A stretch of DNA of 64,000 nt from contig NZ_AKJF01000103.1 of NCBI RefSeq assembly GCF_000282475.1, positions 1-64,000 of the forward strand. Direction: 5' to 3'. Positions 17,294-26,230 of the stretch are shown here, piece by piece. This stretch comes from Pseudomonas sp. GM78. GTDB lineage: Bacteria; Pseudomonadota; Gammaproteobacteria; Pseudomonadales; Pseudomonadaceae. Within the stretch, counting starts at the first letter, position 1. Each line of letters starts with the position of its first letter. The notes below the pieces were generated by a model. It saw nothing but the letters and a program-made list of their open reading frames with translations, was not told where the DNA came from and did no database searches. A program made the translations under genes and the position numbers.

Positions 17294-17332
17294 AAAAAGC
17301 CCCCGGAGCCTTCAGGCTGCGGGGGCTTTTTT
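17294..17332. terminator. Bidirectional terminator between kup and virJ
   Basis: Stem AAAAAGCCCCCG / CGGGGGCTTTTT with an inner AGCCT/AGGCT stem; a poly-A run on one side and poly-T on the other let it serve both convergent genes. Confidence 0.85.
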
Positions 17333-17344
17333 GTGCAGCCAGGA

Positions 17345-18640
17345 TTATTCCTGGGCTTCGGTTTCCTGCGCTTGCCGCTTCTGGATCACATCCACCAGGC
17401 GCTGCGCCAGGGCCGGGTAGTTCTCGTCGAAGTGGTGGCCGCCAGGCAACTTGATGGCTTCGCCCACCGCGCTCTTGTCTGTGCAGCCGCTTTCGTCGAT
17501 TTCTTCTTCGCCGAAGATGCACACCACTTTGGCGGCAGGCAGCTTGGCCATTTCCGGGCCGGTGGCGGCTTCTTTGCCAGCGTTGCCAAGCCAGCCTTCG
17601 ACTTCGATTTCGAAGCTGCCGGTGCGGGCGAACGCCAGCAGGATTATGGCGTCGACGCGCTGCTGCTCGGACTCTGCCAGGCGGTTGTAGATCGCCGGCA
17701 GCACATCGGCGCCGAACGAGTAGCCGGTCAGGATGAAGCGCTTGGTGCCCCATTTCTGCCGGTAGTGCTGCATCAGTTCAGCGAGGTCCAGGGCGCTTTG
17801 CTCGGGGCTCTTGTGCTGCCAGTAGTAGCGCAGGGTGTCGATGCCGACCACCGGGTAGCCGATCTTGGCCATCTCGCCCGCTACGTCGCGGTCGAGGTCG
17901 CGCCAGCCGCCGTCACCGGAAAGGAACAGCGTGACGGTATCCTTGGCCTGACCGGCCGGCACTTCGACCACCGGAATTTGCAAGCCGCCCGCTTCCTTGT
18001 CACCACCGACCAGCAGTTTGCGCAGTTCGTTGTTCAGCACCTGAGGCAGGTTGATGTCGTAGTCGCTGATGCTGGTTTCGGCGTTGGGCTGGTCACGCAC
18101 GAAGCCGGCGCTGGTGTCGTCCGGGTTGTCGTTCCACGCCACCAGCCAATGGCCGTGGGCGGCGCTTTTCGGCAGCAGGTGGGTGCAGCCGGGTTTTTCC
18201 AGGGCCAGGTCCACCGACACGGCCTGGGCCTTGTCGTTCTTCTGCTCGGACAACCAGCGCCAGGCCAGTACCGCGCCCGGGCCGATGCCGCTGACCAAAG
18301 TGGCCGGGCCTTTCAGTTCCCGCAGGCCCGACTGCAGGGCACGGCTTTGCAGCAGGCAGTCCTTGGGCAGGATCACCTGGACAATCTGCGCCGAACCGCT
18401 ACGGCTCAGGGTCAGCAATTGTTTGTCGCTGAGCTTCTGTTCTTCATTGACCGCCACCAGCACCTGGGCCTTTGGCGTGGTGCCGGGGATAACGCGGGTC
18501 ATCGCCGCGCCATCAGTCGGGGTCAGCAGTTCGAGGGTTGGTTCCGGTGCCGGACGTTTGAGGTACCAGTAGCCACCACCGAGAATCAGGGCCACCACTA
18601 CCAGGGTGCCCAGTACATAGCGCAGGGAGCGTTGAATCAT
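17345..18640 (-). CDS. VirJ/AcvB-type aminoacyl-phosphatidylglycerol hydrolase
   Basis: A 431-residue periplasm-facing alpha/beta hydrolase. An N-terminal anchor (LRYVLGTLVVVALILGGGYW, about 6-25) is followed by a first degenerate hydrolase-like half and then a VirJ domain from about 215 (TVTLFLSGDGGWRDLDRDVA). The nucleophile elbow is TGYSFGAD (GxSxG, Ser near 300) and the likely His is in LPGGHHFDENY. The start codon shares one base with the stop of mprF, so translation is probably coupled. In P. aeruginosa the gene next to the alanyl-PG synthase (PA0919) encodes an alanyl-PG hydrolase, and AcvB of Agrobacterium hydrolyses lysyl-PG; this gene should do one of these and tune the lipid level. 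Confidence 0.85.
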   Translation of the reverse strand: MIQRSLRYVLGTLVVVALILGGGYWYLKRPAPEPTLELLTPTDGAAMTRVIPGTTPKAQVLVAVNEEQKLSDKQLLTLSRSGSAQIVQVILPKDCLLQSRALQSGLRELKGPATLVSGIGPGAVLAWRWLSEQKNDKAQAVSVDLALEKPGCTHLLPKSAAHGHWLVAWNDNPDDTSAGFVRDQPNAETSISDYDINLPQVLNNELRKLLVGGDKEAGGLQIPVVEVPAGQAKDTVTLFLSGDGGWRDLDRDVAGEMAKIGYPVVGIDTLRYYWQHKSPEQSALDLAELMQHYRQKWGTKRFILTGYSFGADVLPAIYNRLAESEQQRVDAIILLAFARTGSFEIEVEGWLGNAGKEAATGPEMAKLPAAKVVCIFGEEEIDESGCTDKSAVGEAIKLPGGHHFDENYPALAQRLVDVIQKRQAQETEAQE

Positions 18641-21282
18641 CAGCGTTTCACCAATCCAGTCAAGCCGCCCGCGATCAGGGCGGCAGTGTCGGCCAAGGCA
18701 ACCAGCGGATCGAGTCCGGCAGGCACGGCCATATAACGGGGTTCCCAGTCAGGCTGGAACTTGTCTTTGAAGCGGCGCAAGCCTTGGAAGTTGTAGAGCT
18801 GCTCACCACGGCGGAATACCATCGAGCCCAGGCGCTGGGTCAAAGGGGCACCGCGACGGGGTTGCAACCCCGACAACGGCACCATGCCCAGGCTGAAACG
18901 CGCGTATCCGTGACTCTTATAATGTTGGATCAGGCCGACCATCATGAACTCCATGGTCAGCTTGGGGGCGTCCGGGTGCGCGCGCATCAGGTCGAGGCTG
19001 GCCAGGTCATGGCCGTAGGTCTCGAGCAGGTTGGCGAACGCCACCGGGCGTCCTTCGAAACGGATCACAGCAATGCGGAAGTGCTTGAGGTAATCGTCGC
19101 TGAAGCGGCCGAGGGAGAAGCCTTTCTCGCGCACGTTCTTGCCGGTCAGCCAGGCATCGGAAATCACCTTGAGCTCATCCATTGGCGCCTGGCCCGGCTC
19201 ATGGATTTCCAGCGACAGGCCATCGCGGGTGCCGCGGTTCCAGGTGTAGCGCAGGTCCTTCATCTCCTTGCCCTTGGCCTCGAGATCAAAGCGCTTGAGG
19301 TTGACCCTGGCTTCTTCGCCCAGCTTGATCGCGGTCAGGCCGATGTCCATGTAGTACGGCAGGTTCTCCGCGCGCACTTGATAGAACACGGGGCGGGCGT
19401 GATGGATGTCGCACAGGTCGCGGAATTGCCAGATCATTTCCGCCCGTTGCTGGCCCGGACCGATCGGGTCATACAGCGCTACGAGGCTGCGGCCGCGGCG
19501 GGCGTACATCAGGAACGCCTCGTCGTTGGGGTGGAACAGCAGCGCCTTGTCGCCGGTCAGGGCCAGGCCGCCATCCGGTTGGGCGGACGCCATGAGGATC
19601 TTGCTCGCGCGCTCCAGCTCATCGGCTGTCGGCAGGTGGATGACCGGGCGTGCGGTGCGCAGCAGCCAGGTCAGGGACACCACCACCAGCAGGACCGCCG
19701 CGCCGAGCAGCGAGCGCAAGCCACGGGGGGCATCGGCATCGAGGGTGAACTGCCACCAGAGTTGATGGCTGTAGGGAACGTCCTGGTACGCAAACAACAG
19801 CAGCCACATCGAGGCGCCGAGTACGCACACGCTGGCCACCAGGTACAGGGGTGAGAACGGCACCTCGGTCAGGCGGCTGGGGCGATAGAACGAGCGCCGG
19901 AAAACCCCCAGCAGGCTCGCCGTCAGCACCATCAGAGTGGCTTCCTCCCAGTCAAAACCTTTGAGCAAGGAGAGCAGGGCGCCGACCAGCAGCAGAATGG
20001 TGGTCAGCATCCAGGCGGCCGACAGTCGACGACGCAGGCCTTGGGCCAGCAGCAGGCACAACACGCCGATCAGGCTGGCGCCAAAGTGCGAGGCATCGAC
20101 CAGGCGGTGCGGGATCAAAAAACCGATATGTTCCAGGCGCGTGTCGATTTCCGGTGTCGCGCCGGAGAACAGCAACACAACGCCGGACAGGAACACCAGC
20201 ACCGCCAATATAGGCGCGGCCAGGCCTGAGGCGGCACGCAGGGTCTGGCGCGTCTGAAACAGGCGCTGGCCTTCGCTGATCAACAGGAACAGGCAGGCCA
20301 CCAGCATCGGCAGCACCACGTAGATCAAGCGGTAGAGCAGCAGGGCGGCGGCCAGAGGCGCGGCACCGAGTTTGTCGGAGAAGGCAGCGAGCAAAATCGC
20401 TTCGAACACGCCGACCCCGCCCGGTACATGGCTAAGCACGCCGGCGGCCAGGGCCAGCAGGTAAACCAGGAGGAACGCGCCGAACGGCGGCGCTTCCGGC
20501 AATAACAAATAGAGCACGGTAGCGGCGGCGGCCACGTCCAGTGCAGTAATGACCAGTTGCAGGAAGGTCAGGCGGCGCCCGGGCAGGCGCAAGGTGCGGC
20601 GGCCGATCTGCACCAGCAGGTTGTCGGCGTACGGTTGTTCCGGCAGTCGACGACGGTAGATGCCGATGGCCAGTACCGCGAACAGCAACAACACAGTCGT
20701 CGCGATAGTGCCCAGCAAGACTGGCGAAAGCCCCAGGGCGGTGGAAGCTGCGGGCAGGTCGCTGAGTGTCGCCAGCGCGGCAAGCGGTGGCAGGGCGCAG
20801 CCGAGCGAGAGGCTGGCGAACAGCGTCATGCGCGCGACTTCAGTGGCCCCCAGGCCATGGCGCGCATACAGGCGGTAGCGCACCGAGCCGCCGGACAGCA
20901 TCGAAAGACCAATGGCATTGCCGATCGCGAAGGCGGTGAAGCCGCCCAGCGCCAGGGTTCGCGGTGCCAGGCTGACGCCGGCGTAGCGGCTGGCCGACCA
21001 TTCGTAACCCAGCAAAATGATGAAGCCTGCGACGGTAGCAGCCAACGCACCCAGCAGTGCCGGTTGCGGAACCTCGAGGATCGAGTCGTGCAAAGCGTCC
21101 AGGTCGAGTTCGCTCAACAGGTGACGGCAGGCAATCAGCGCAATGGTGAACAACAACAGGGTGACCGCCAGGCCGATGGGTTGGCGGTACTTGCTGATCA
21201 GGTCAAGCAAACGCAGCCGTTGCGCCTTGATCGGTTGTGTCGCTGTGACGGTGTCTTGTGGATCAGACGAGTTGGCGCGCAT
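18640..21282 (-). CDS. mprF: Bifunctional aminoacyl-phosphatidylglycerol synthase/flippase MprF
   Basis: An 880-residue membrane protein that transfers Ala or Lys from tRNA to phosphatidylglycerol and moves the product outward, lowering envelope charge and raising resistance to cationic peptides and acid. The N-terminal flippase half has many hydrophobic segments (about 25-540). The C-terminal DUF2156 synthase half (about 550-870) contains DEAFLMYARRGRSLVALYDPIGP, AYQ-free RFEGRPVAFANLLETYG, LMRAHPDAPKLTMEFMMVGLI and the LSGLQPRRGAPLTQRLGSMVFRRGEQLYNFQGLRRFKDKFQPDWEPRYMAVP block, whose parts are diagnostic. AGAGGTGATT precedes the ATG. It forms an operon with the hydrolase gene. Ala versus Lys specificity cannot be read directly. 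Confidence 0.93.
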   Translation of the reverse strand: MRANSSDPQDTVTATQPIKAQRLRLLDLISKYRQPIGLAVTLLLFTIALIACRHLLSELDLDALHDSILEVPQPALLGALAATVAGFIILLGYEWSASRYAGVSLAPRTLALGGFTAFAIGNAIGLSMLSGGSVRYRLYARHGLGATEVARMTLFASLSLGCALPPLAALATLSDLPAASTALGLSPVLLGTIATTVLLLFAVLAIGIYRRRLPEQPYADNLLVQIGRRTLRLPGRRLTFLQLVITALDVAAAATVLYLLLPEAPPFGAFLLVYLLALAAGVLSHVPGGVGVFEAILLAAFSDKLGAAPLAAALLLYRLIYVVLPMLVACLFLLISEGQRLFQTRQTLRAASGLAAPILAVLVFLSGVVLLFSGATPEIDTRLEHIGFLIPHRLVDASHFGASLIGVLCLLLAQGLRRRLSAAWMLTTILLLVGALLSLLKGFDWEEATLMVLTASLLGVFRRSFYRPSRLTEVPFSPLYLVASVCVLGASMWLLLFAYQDVPYSHQLWWQFTLDADAPRGLRSLLGAAVLLVVVSLTWLLRTARPVIHLPTADELERASKILMASAQPDGGLALTGDKALLFHPNDEAFLMYARRGRSLVALYDPIGPGQQRAEMIWQFRDLCDIHHARPVFYQVRAENLPYYMDIGLTAIKLGEEARVNLKRFDLEAKGKEMKDLRYTWNRGTRDGLSLEIHEPGQAPMDELKVISDAWLTGKNVREKGFSLGRFSDDYLKHFRIAVIRFEGRPVAFANLLETYGHDLASLDLMRAHPDAPKLTMEFMMVGLIQHYKSHGYARFSLGMVPLSGLQPRRGAPLTQRLGSMVFRRGEQLYNFQGLRRFKDKFQPDWEPRYMAVPAGLDPLVALADTAALIAGGLTGLVKR

Positions 21283-21522
21283 CAATCACCTCTTGGATTG
21301 TGCGCGACAGGATGGGGGTATCCAGCCAAGTTACCAATCCCTGTAGAAAAAAATAATCACGAATATTAACGCCTGGCACCGAGTCCCGGTGACAGTTCGT
21401 CTTCAGTCGTAGAGCGTGCGATGTGCGATTGAGCATAGTCGGAACTCAGCGCATCGGTGAGCCCGGAAGGTTCACCGCACAGTGACAGATCATTGTTGCG
21501 AAAGGACTTTTTCTACAGATAC

Positions 21523-21554
21523 AAAAAAGGCCACTCTTTCGAGTAGCCTTTTTT
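21523..21554 (-). terminator. Terminator of the first tRNA-fMet gene
   Basis: Stem AAAAAGGCTACTC / GAGTGGCCTTTTT on the minus strand with T-run, starting 7 bases after the tRNA 3' end. Nearly identical to the element at 21831. Confidence 0.85.
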
Positions 21555-21560
21555 GATGTT

Positions 21561-21637
<77 letters not shown>

Positions 21638-21830
21638 TCTGTGTGGCGGCATTCTATAGAGAATCGCTGGGGTGTCAACCGTTAATCCAGAACTTGGTCA
21701 AATAAGTGCGAAAAAGATTAAAGCAGTCGGAGGAGGGGAGCTAAGTTTCGGAATCAGAACGATTTCTCTTGGTGTCGTGGTGCGGGTCGCCTTGAGGAGG
21801 TGGGGGGCGGACGACAAAACTGACACGCAC

Positions 21831-21862
21831 AAAAAAGGCCACTCTTTCGAGTAGCCTTTTTT
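21831..21862 (-). terminator. Terminator of the second tRNA-fMet gene
   Basis: Same stem as the one at 21523 (AAAAAGGCTACTC / GAGTGGCCTTTTT), 6 bases after the tRNA 3' end on the minus strand. Confidence 0.85.
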
Positions 21863-21868
21863 GATGTT

Positions 21869-21945
<77 letters not shown>

Positions 21946-22159
21946 TCTGTGTTGGCAATTCTATAGAAATGCGCGGGGGTGTCAACCTGCAATTTTGACA
22001 AAACCTGTTCCGGTTCAATCGCTTAGCTGCAAATTGCATGTCTAGGATGGGCTGAGAGGCAGGCGTGGCAAGGGTTGAGGCTCTATTGGAGCCAACTTCT
22101 TGATTGAGAAAATAAATTTCTCGGGGCGTTCCTACGTGTGAAAAAGAACCCTCAAGGTA

Positions 22160-22175
22160 CTGGTGCTATATACAG
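22160..22175 (+). promoter_or_regulatory. LexA (SOS) box upstream of dinB
   Basis: CTGGTGCTATATACAG: one mismatch from CTGT-N8-ACAG, with the ATATACAG half perfect. It is 68 bases before the dinB start. DinB is SOS-controlled in pseudomonads. Confidence 0.75.
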
Positions 22176-22242
22176 TTGTCAGTGAGATACTGTTTTCCTA
22201 CACCGCGTGACGCTATTTCTACTCCATGAACACCGCGTTGAA

Positions 22243-23304
22243 ATGACCCAGCGAAAAATCATCCACGTCGATTGTGATTGTTTCTACGCCGCCATCGAGA
22301 TGCGTGACGACCCGCGCCTGGCTGGAAAACCCCTGGCGGTCGGCGGGTCGGCGGACCGGCGCGGGGTGATTGCCACCTGCAATTATGAAGCCCGGGCCTA
22401 TGGCGTGCGCTCGGCCATGTCCTCGGGGCATGCATTGAAGCTGTGCCCGGACCTGACGATCGTCAAACCGCGAATGGACGCCTATAGAGAAGCGTCCAGG
22501 GAAATTCACACGATCTTTCGCGACTACACCGAGATCATCGAGCCGCTTTCCCTGGATGAGGCTTACCTCGATGTGTCGGACAGTGCGCATTTTGGCGGCA
22601 GTGCCACGCGAATTGCCCAGGACATTCGTCGGCGCGTCTCCAATCAATTGCACATCACCGTCTCTGCCGGGGTGGCGCCCAACAAGTTTCTGGCCAAGAT
22701 CGCCAGCGACTGGAAAAAGCCCAACGGGTTATTTGTCATCACCCCGGATCAGGTCGAGGCGTTTGTCAGTGGGTTGCCGGTGAGCAAGCTGCATGGGGTC
22801 GGTAAAGTCACCGCCGAAAGGCTGGGCAAGCTCGGCATCACTGACTGCTCGCAGCTGCGTGAGTGGGACAAGTTGGCGCTGGTGCGCGAATTCGGCAGCT
22901 TTGGCGAGCGACTCTGGAGCCTGGCCCGTGGGATCGATGACCGCCTGGTGCATAACGACAGCCGTCGCCAGTCCATCAGTGTCGAAAACACCTACGACGT
23001 CGACTTGCCGGACCTGCGCAGTTGCCTGGACAAGTTGCCGGAACTGCTGGAAACCCTCGCCTCGCGCATGGCGCGAATCGACAGCAGCTATCGGCCGGGC
23101 AAACCCTTCGTCAAAGTGAAGTTCCATGATTTCACCCAGACCACGCTGGAGCAGGCGGGGGCGGGGCGGGACCTGGGCAGTTATCAGTTGTTGCTGACGC
23201 AGGCGTTCAACCGTGGCGGTAAGCCGGTGCGGTTGTTGGGCGTGGGGGTGAGGCTGGAGGATTTGCGGGGCGGGTTTGAGCAGATGGAGTTGTTTGAGCG
23301 ATAA
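22243..23304 (+). CDS. dinB: DNA polymerase IV
   Basis: Y-family translesion polymerase of 353 residues. Catalytic acids lie in IHVDCDCFYAAIE (about 6-18) and LSLDEAYLDVS (near 102-112). The KFLAKIASDWKKPNG stretch, the HhH motif LHGVGKVTAERLGKLGI and the little-finger domain follow. The C-terminus ends FEQMELFER, a beta-clamp-binding type motif (QMELF). The ATG at 22243 gives the standard N-terminus; a GTG at 22207 would add an unlikely 12 residues. A LexA box lies upstream. Confidence 0.96.
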   Translation: MTQRKIIHVDCDCFYAAIEMRDDPRLAGKPLAVGGSADRRGVIATCNYEARAYGVRSAMSSGHALKLCPDLTIVKPRMDAYREASREIHTIFRDYTEIIEPLSLDEAYLDVSDSAHFGGSATRIAQDIRRRVSNQLHITVSAGVAPNKFLAKIASDWKKPNGLFVITPDQVEAFVSGLPVSKLHGVGKVTAERLGKLGITDCSQLREWDKLALVREFGSFGERLWSLARGIDDRLVHNDSRRQSISVENTYDVDLPDLRSCLDKLPELLETLASRMARIDSSYRPGKPFVKVKFHDFTQTTLEQAGAGRDLGSYQLLLTQAFNRGGKPVRLLGVGVRLEDLRGGFEQMELFER

Positions 23305-23318
23305 ACCTTAAAGTCAAA

Positions 23319-23390
23319 AGATCGCAGCCTGCGGCAGCTCCTACAGGGGGAGTGCGATCCTCTGTAGGAGCTGCCGCAGGCTGGGATCTT
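23319..23390. repeat. REPIN-type palindrome (CAGCCTGCGGCAGCTCCTACA family)
   Basis: Inverted units GATCGCAGCCTGCGGCAGCT and its near-complement at 23362-23390 (one mismatch) around about 15 bases. Same family as the elements at 11576 and 48703. It lies between convergent dinB and the lipoprotein gene and could end transcription from either side. Confidence 0.85.
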
Positions 23391-23401
23391 TATAAAAGGC
23401 C

Positions 23402-24355
23402 TTAATTCGGTCCCGGATCCGCCACCAGTCGCCCGGCATCCTTGGTCAGGGACTTGAGGAATTCGGTCTGCAGCTCCGGATCGTTGCGAGTCAGTTCGAT
23501 CAGGCTCTGTTCCAGTTCCGTGGCTTCTTCTTCCAGGCCCAGTTCCGACAGGCGCTTGACCCGGTGAACCCACTGGCTCACTTCGTCGTCTTCAAGGTCG
23601 TCGTAAATCAAGCCGTGGGCTTCGAGCAACTTGCCGCGCAAGGTGCTGCTCAGCGCGAGCGACGAATCGCTGTGCACATCGTCCTTGGCGTCCTGGACGT
23701 TGATCTGCAACTTGCTCAGGTGATTGAGGTCATGTTCGGCGAACGGGCTGTCCAACAGGTTCAGGCGCAACACGCCGTTCTTGTCGGTGCTCAGCTCGAA
23801 GGTTTCCTTGCCGGCCTTGACTTCGACCGGGCGCTCGCTCCAGGGCAGGCTCGAGTACTCCGTGCGTTTGTCGAGCTGCACTTCGTCGATGCCGGCCAGG
23901 TTCTGCTGGGCGCGTCCATGGGACTGCACGTTCATGAACGGGTTGAGCCCGGCGAAGCCGTAGCTGAACCAGTCCCTGGTCATGCTATCCGGCAGATTAC
24001 CCAGGGCAAACACGTTGGCCACGTTGGCGCCGACCCCGGCCACCACCGCGACCGCGCCCAGCGGGATCTCATAGACCTCCCGCCAGGGTTGGTACGGCGT
24101 GTAGCGATCGTAATGGCGGGTGACCTCGAACTCGGTGACTTCGAAAGTCTTCTGCTCGTGGATTTTCACCCGGCGCTGAGGGAGCTCAAGCACCTTGGGC
24201 TCACCCACATCGATCTGCAGGCTGTGATCAAGCAATTTGCGCTCGACACGTTCCTCGTGCTCGCTGCGTTGTGACATGTGGTTGGCACAGCCGCTGACCA
24301 GCAGGGTGCCGCACAGGGCGGCACCACCGAGGCCTAAGGTGTTTCGCTTGAACAT
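23402..24355 (-). CDS. Putative lipoprotein of unknown function
   Basis: A 317-residue protein with a lipoprotein signal peptide: basic start MFKRNTLG, hydrophobic core and lipobox LVSGC with Cys24 as lipidation site, followed by Ala-Asn (not Asp at +2, so outer-membrane sorting is likely). After a charged segment comes a short hydrophobic stretch (IPLGAVAVVAGVGANVANVFALG, about 98-120), then a beta-rich middle and an acidic helical C-terminus (LGLEEEATELEQSLIEL). I do not recognise the family. It lies 17 bases downstream of proS on the same strand and may be cotranscribed. Confidence 0.75.
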   Translation of the reverse strand: MFKRNTLGLGGAALCGTLLVSGCANHMSQRSEHEERVERKLLDHSLQIDVGEPKVLELPQRRVKIHEQKTFEVTEFEVTRHYDRYTPYQPWREVYEIPLGAVAVVAGVGANVANVFALGNLPDSMTRDWFSYGFAGLNPFMNVQSHGRAQQNLAGIDEVQLDKRTEYSSLPWSERPVEVKAGKETFELSTDKNGVLRLNLLDSPFAEHDLNHLSKLQINVQDAKDDVHSDSSLALSSTLRGKLLEAHGLIYDDLEDDEVSQWVHRVKRLSELGLEEEATELEQSLIELTRNDPELQTEFLKSLTKDAGRLVADPGPN

Positions 24356-24372
24356 GACGTCTCTATCTGGTT

Positions 24373-26088
24373 TCAGCGGCGGATACGGGCCTGAAGGAAA
24401 GGCAGCACGTCGGCGACCGGCAGCGCTTGCGGCTCGGCCTCGGTACGGCTCTTGTATTCCAGGTTGCCTTCGGCAAGGCCACGGTCACTGACCACGATCC
24501 GGTGAGGAATGCCGATCAGCTCCATGTCCGCGAACTTGATGCCCGGGCTGGTTTTCTTGTCGCGGTCGTCCAGCAGCACTTCGAAGCCGGCGGCAGTCAG
24601 TTCTGCGTACAGCTTGTCGGTGGCTTCGCGAACCAGTTCGGTCTCGTAGCGCAGTGGCACCAGGGCAACCTGGAAAGGTGCCAGGGTGTCGCTCCAGATG
24701 ATGCCTTTTTCGTCGTTGTTCTGCTCGATGGCTGCCGCGACCACGCGGGAAACGCCGATGCCGTAGCAGCCCATTTCCAGGGTGACCGGCTTGCCGTTCT
24801 CGCCCAGCACTTCGCACTTCATCGCCTTGCTGTACTTGTTGCCCAGCTGGAAGATGTGCCCGACTTCGATGCCGCGCTTGATTTCCAGGGTGCCCTTGCC
24901 GTCCGGGCTTGGGTCGCCGCTGACCACGTTACGCAGGTCGGCAACGGTCGGAACCTGCAGGTCGCGTTCCCAGTTCACGCCGAAGTAGTGCTTGTCGTCG
25001 ATGTTGGCACCGATGCCGAAGTCGCTCATCAGCTCCACGGAACGGTCGATGATGATTGGCAGTGGCAGGTTCAGCGGGCCCAGGGAGCCGGCGCCGGCGC
25101 CAATGGCGTCACGCAGTTCGGCATCGTTGGCCATGACCAGCGGGCTGGCAACGCCAGGCTGGTTGGCGGCTTTGATTTCGTTCAGCTCGTGGTCGCCACG
25201 GATGATCAGGGCGATCAGCTTGCCTTCTTCTTCGGCGTGCACGATCAGGGTCTTGATGGTCTTTTCAATCGGCAGATTGAATTTTTCCACCAGTGCAGCG
25301 ATGGTTTTAGTGTCTGGCGTGTCGACCAGGCGCAGCTCTTCGCTTGGCGCTGGACGCGAGGTTTCCCGCGGTACGGCTTCGGCTTTCTCGATGTTCGCCG
25401 CGTAGTCGGAACCGTTGCTGAAGACGATATCGTCTTCGCCGGACTCGGCCAGTACGTGGAACTCGTGGGAACCGGCGCCGCCGATGGAGCCGTTGTCGGC
25501 TTCAACCGGGCGGAACTTCAGGCCCAGGCGGGTGAACACGTTGCAGTACGCCTGGTGCATACGATCGTACGTGACCTGCAGCGATGGCTGGTCAGCGTGG
25601 AACGAATAGGCGTCCTTCATGATGAATTCGCGGCCGCGCATCAAGCCGAAGCGTGGGCGGATCTCGTCACGGAATTTGGTCTGGATCTGATACAGGTTGA
25701 TCGGCAGCTGTTTGTAGCTGCTCAACTCGTTGCGCATCAGGTCGGTGATGACTTCTTCGTGGGTGGGGCCTGCGCAGAAATCGCGACCGTGGCGATCCTT
25801 GAAGCGCAGCAATTCAGGGCCGTACTCTTCCCAGCGCCCGGATTCCTGCCACAACTCAGCCGGTTGAGTGCTCGGCATCAACACTTCGAGCGAGCCGGCG
25901 GCGTTCATTTCTTCGCGAACGACGGCTTCGACCTTGCGCATCACTCGCAAGCCCATCGGCAGCCAGGTGTACAGGCCTGAGGCGAGTTTGCGGATCATAC
26001 CGGCGCGCAGCATCAGCTGATGGCTGATCACGACCGCGTCGGAAGGCGTTTCTTTTTGTGTGGCAAGCAAAAATTGACTGGTGCGCAT
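24373..26088 (-). CDS. proS: Prolyl-tRNA synthetase
   Basis: Class II aminoacyl-tRNA synthetase of 571 residues, the bacterial type with an editing insertion. Motif 1 lies around [17 protein letters not shown], motif 2 at [31 protein letters not shown], and motif 3 at [18 protein letters not shown]. The editing domain (about 225-400) that removes mischarged Ala is present, and the anticodon-binding domain follows from about 470. Length is normal for the type. The lipoprotein gene follows closely; ampG precedes it on the same strand after 142 bases. Confidence 0.97.
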   Translation of the reverse strand: MRTSQFLLATQKETPSDAVVISHQLMLRAGMIRKLASGLYTWLPMGLRVMRKVEAVVREEMNAAGSLEVLMPSTQPAELWQESGRWEEYGPELLRFKDRHGRDFCAGPTHEEVITDLMRNELSSYKQLPINLYQIQTKFRDEIRPRFGLMRGREFIMKDAYSFHADQPSLQVTYDRMHQAYCNVFTRLGLKFRPVEADNGSIGGAGSHEFHVLAESGEDDIVFSNGSDYAANIEKAEAVPRETSRPAPSEELRLVDTPDTKTIAALVEKFNLPIEKTIKTLIVHAEEEGKLIALIIRGDHELNEIKAANQPGVASPLVMANDAELRDAIGAGAGSLGPLNLPLPIIIDRSVELMSDFGIGANIDDKHYFGVNWERDLQVPTVADLRNVVSGDPSPDGKGTLEIKRGIEVGHIFQLGNKYSKAMKCEVLGENGKPVTLEMGCYGIGVSRVVAAAIEQNNDEKGIIWSDTLAPFQVALVPLRYETELVREATDKLYAELTAAGFEVLLDDRDKKTSPGIKFADMELIGIPHRIVVSDRGLAEGNLEYKSRTEAEPQALPVADVLPFLQARIRR

Positions 26089-26230
26089 GGTTGGCCGTTA
26101 TCGATTGCTGATGACGAGAAATGACGGAGCATTGTACGGGCGAGTTCCGCTGTCGTACAGGCGTGCGGTCGGTGCGGTGGCAGGAGGACGGAATTGAGCC
26201 CGTCCTCTGTAGGATTTCTGCGCGTGTTCC

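Noticed and set aside
21638-21868. Additional RNA gene between the two initiator tRNAs
   Set aside because: No tRNA fold or stem-loop beyond the shared flanks; the interior is not repeated elsewhere in the window.
22207-22242. Upstream GTG start for dinB
   Set aside because: It would add residues not found in Pol IV; the ATG at 22243 gives the normal N-terminus MTQRKIIHVDCDCFYA.
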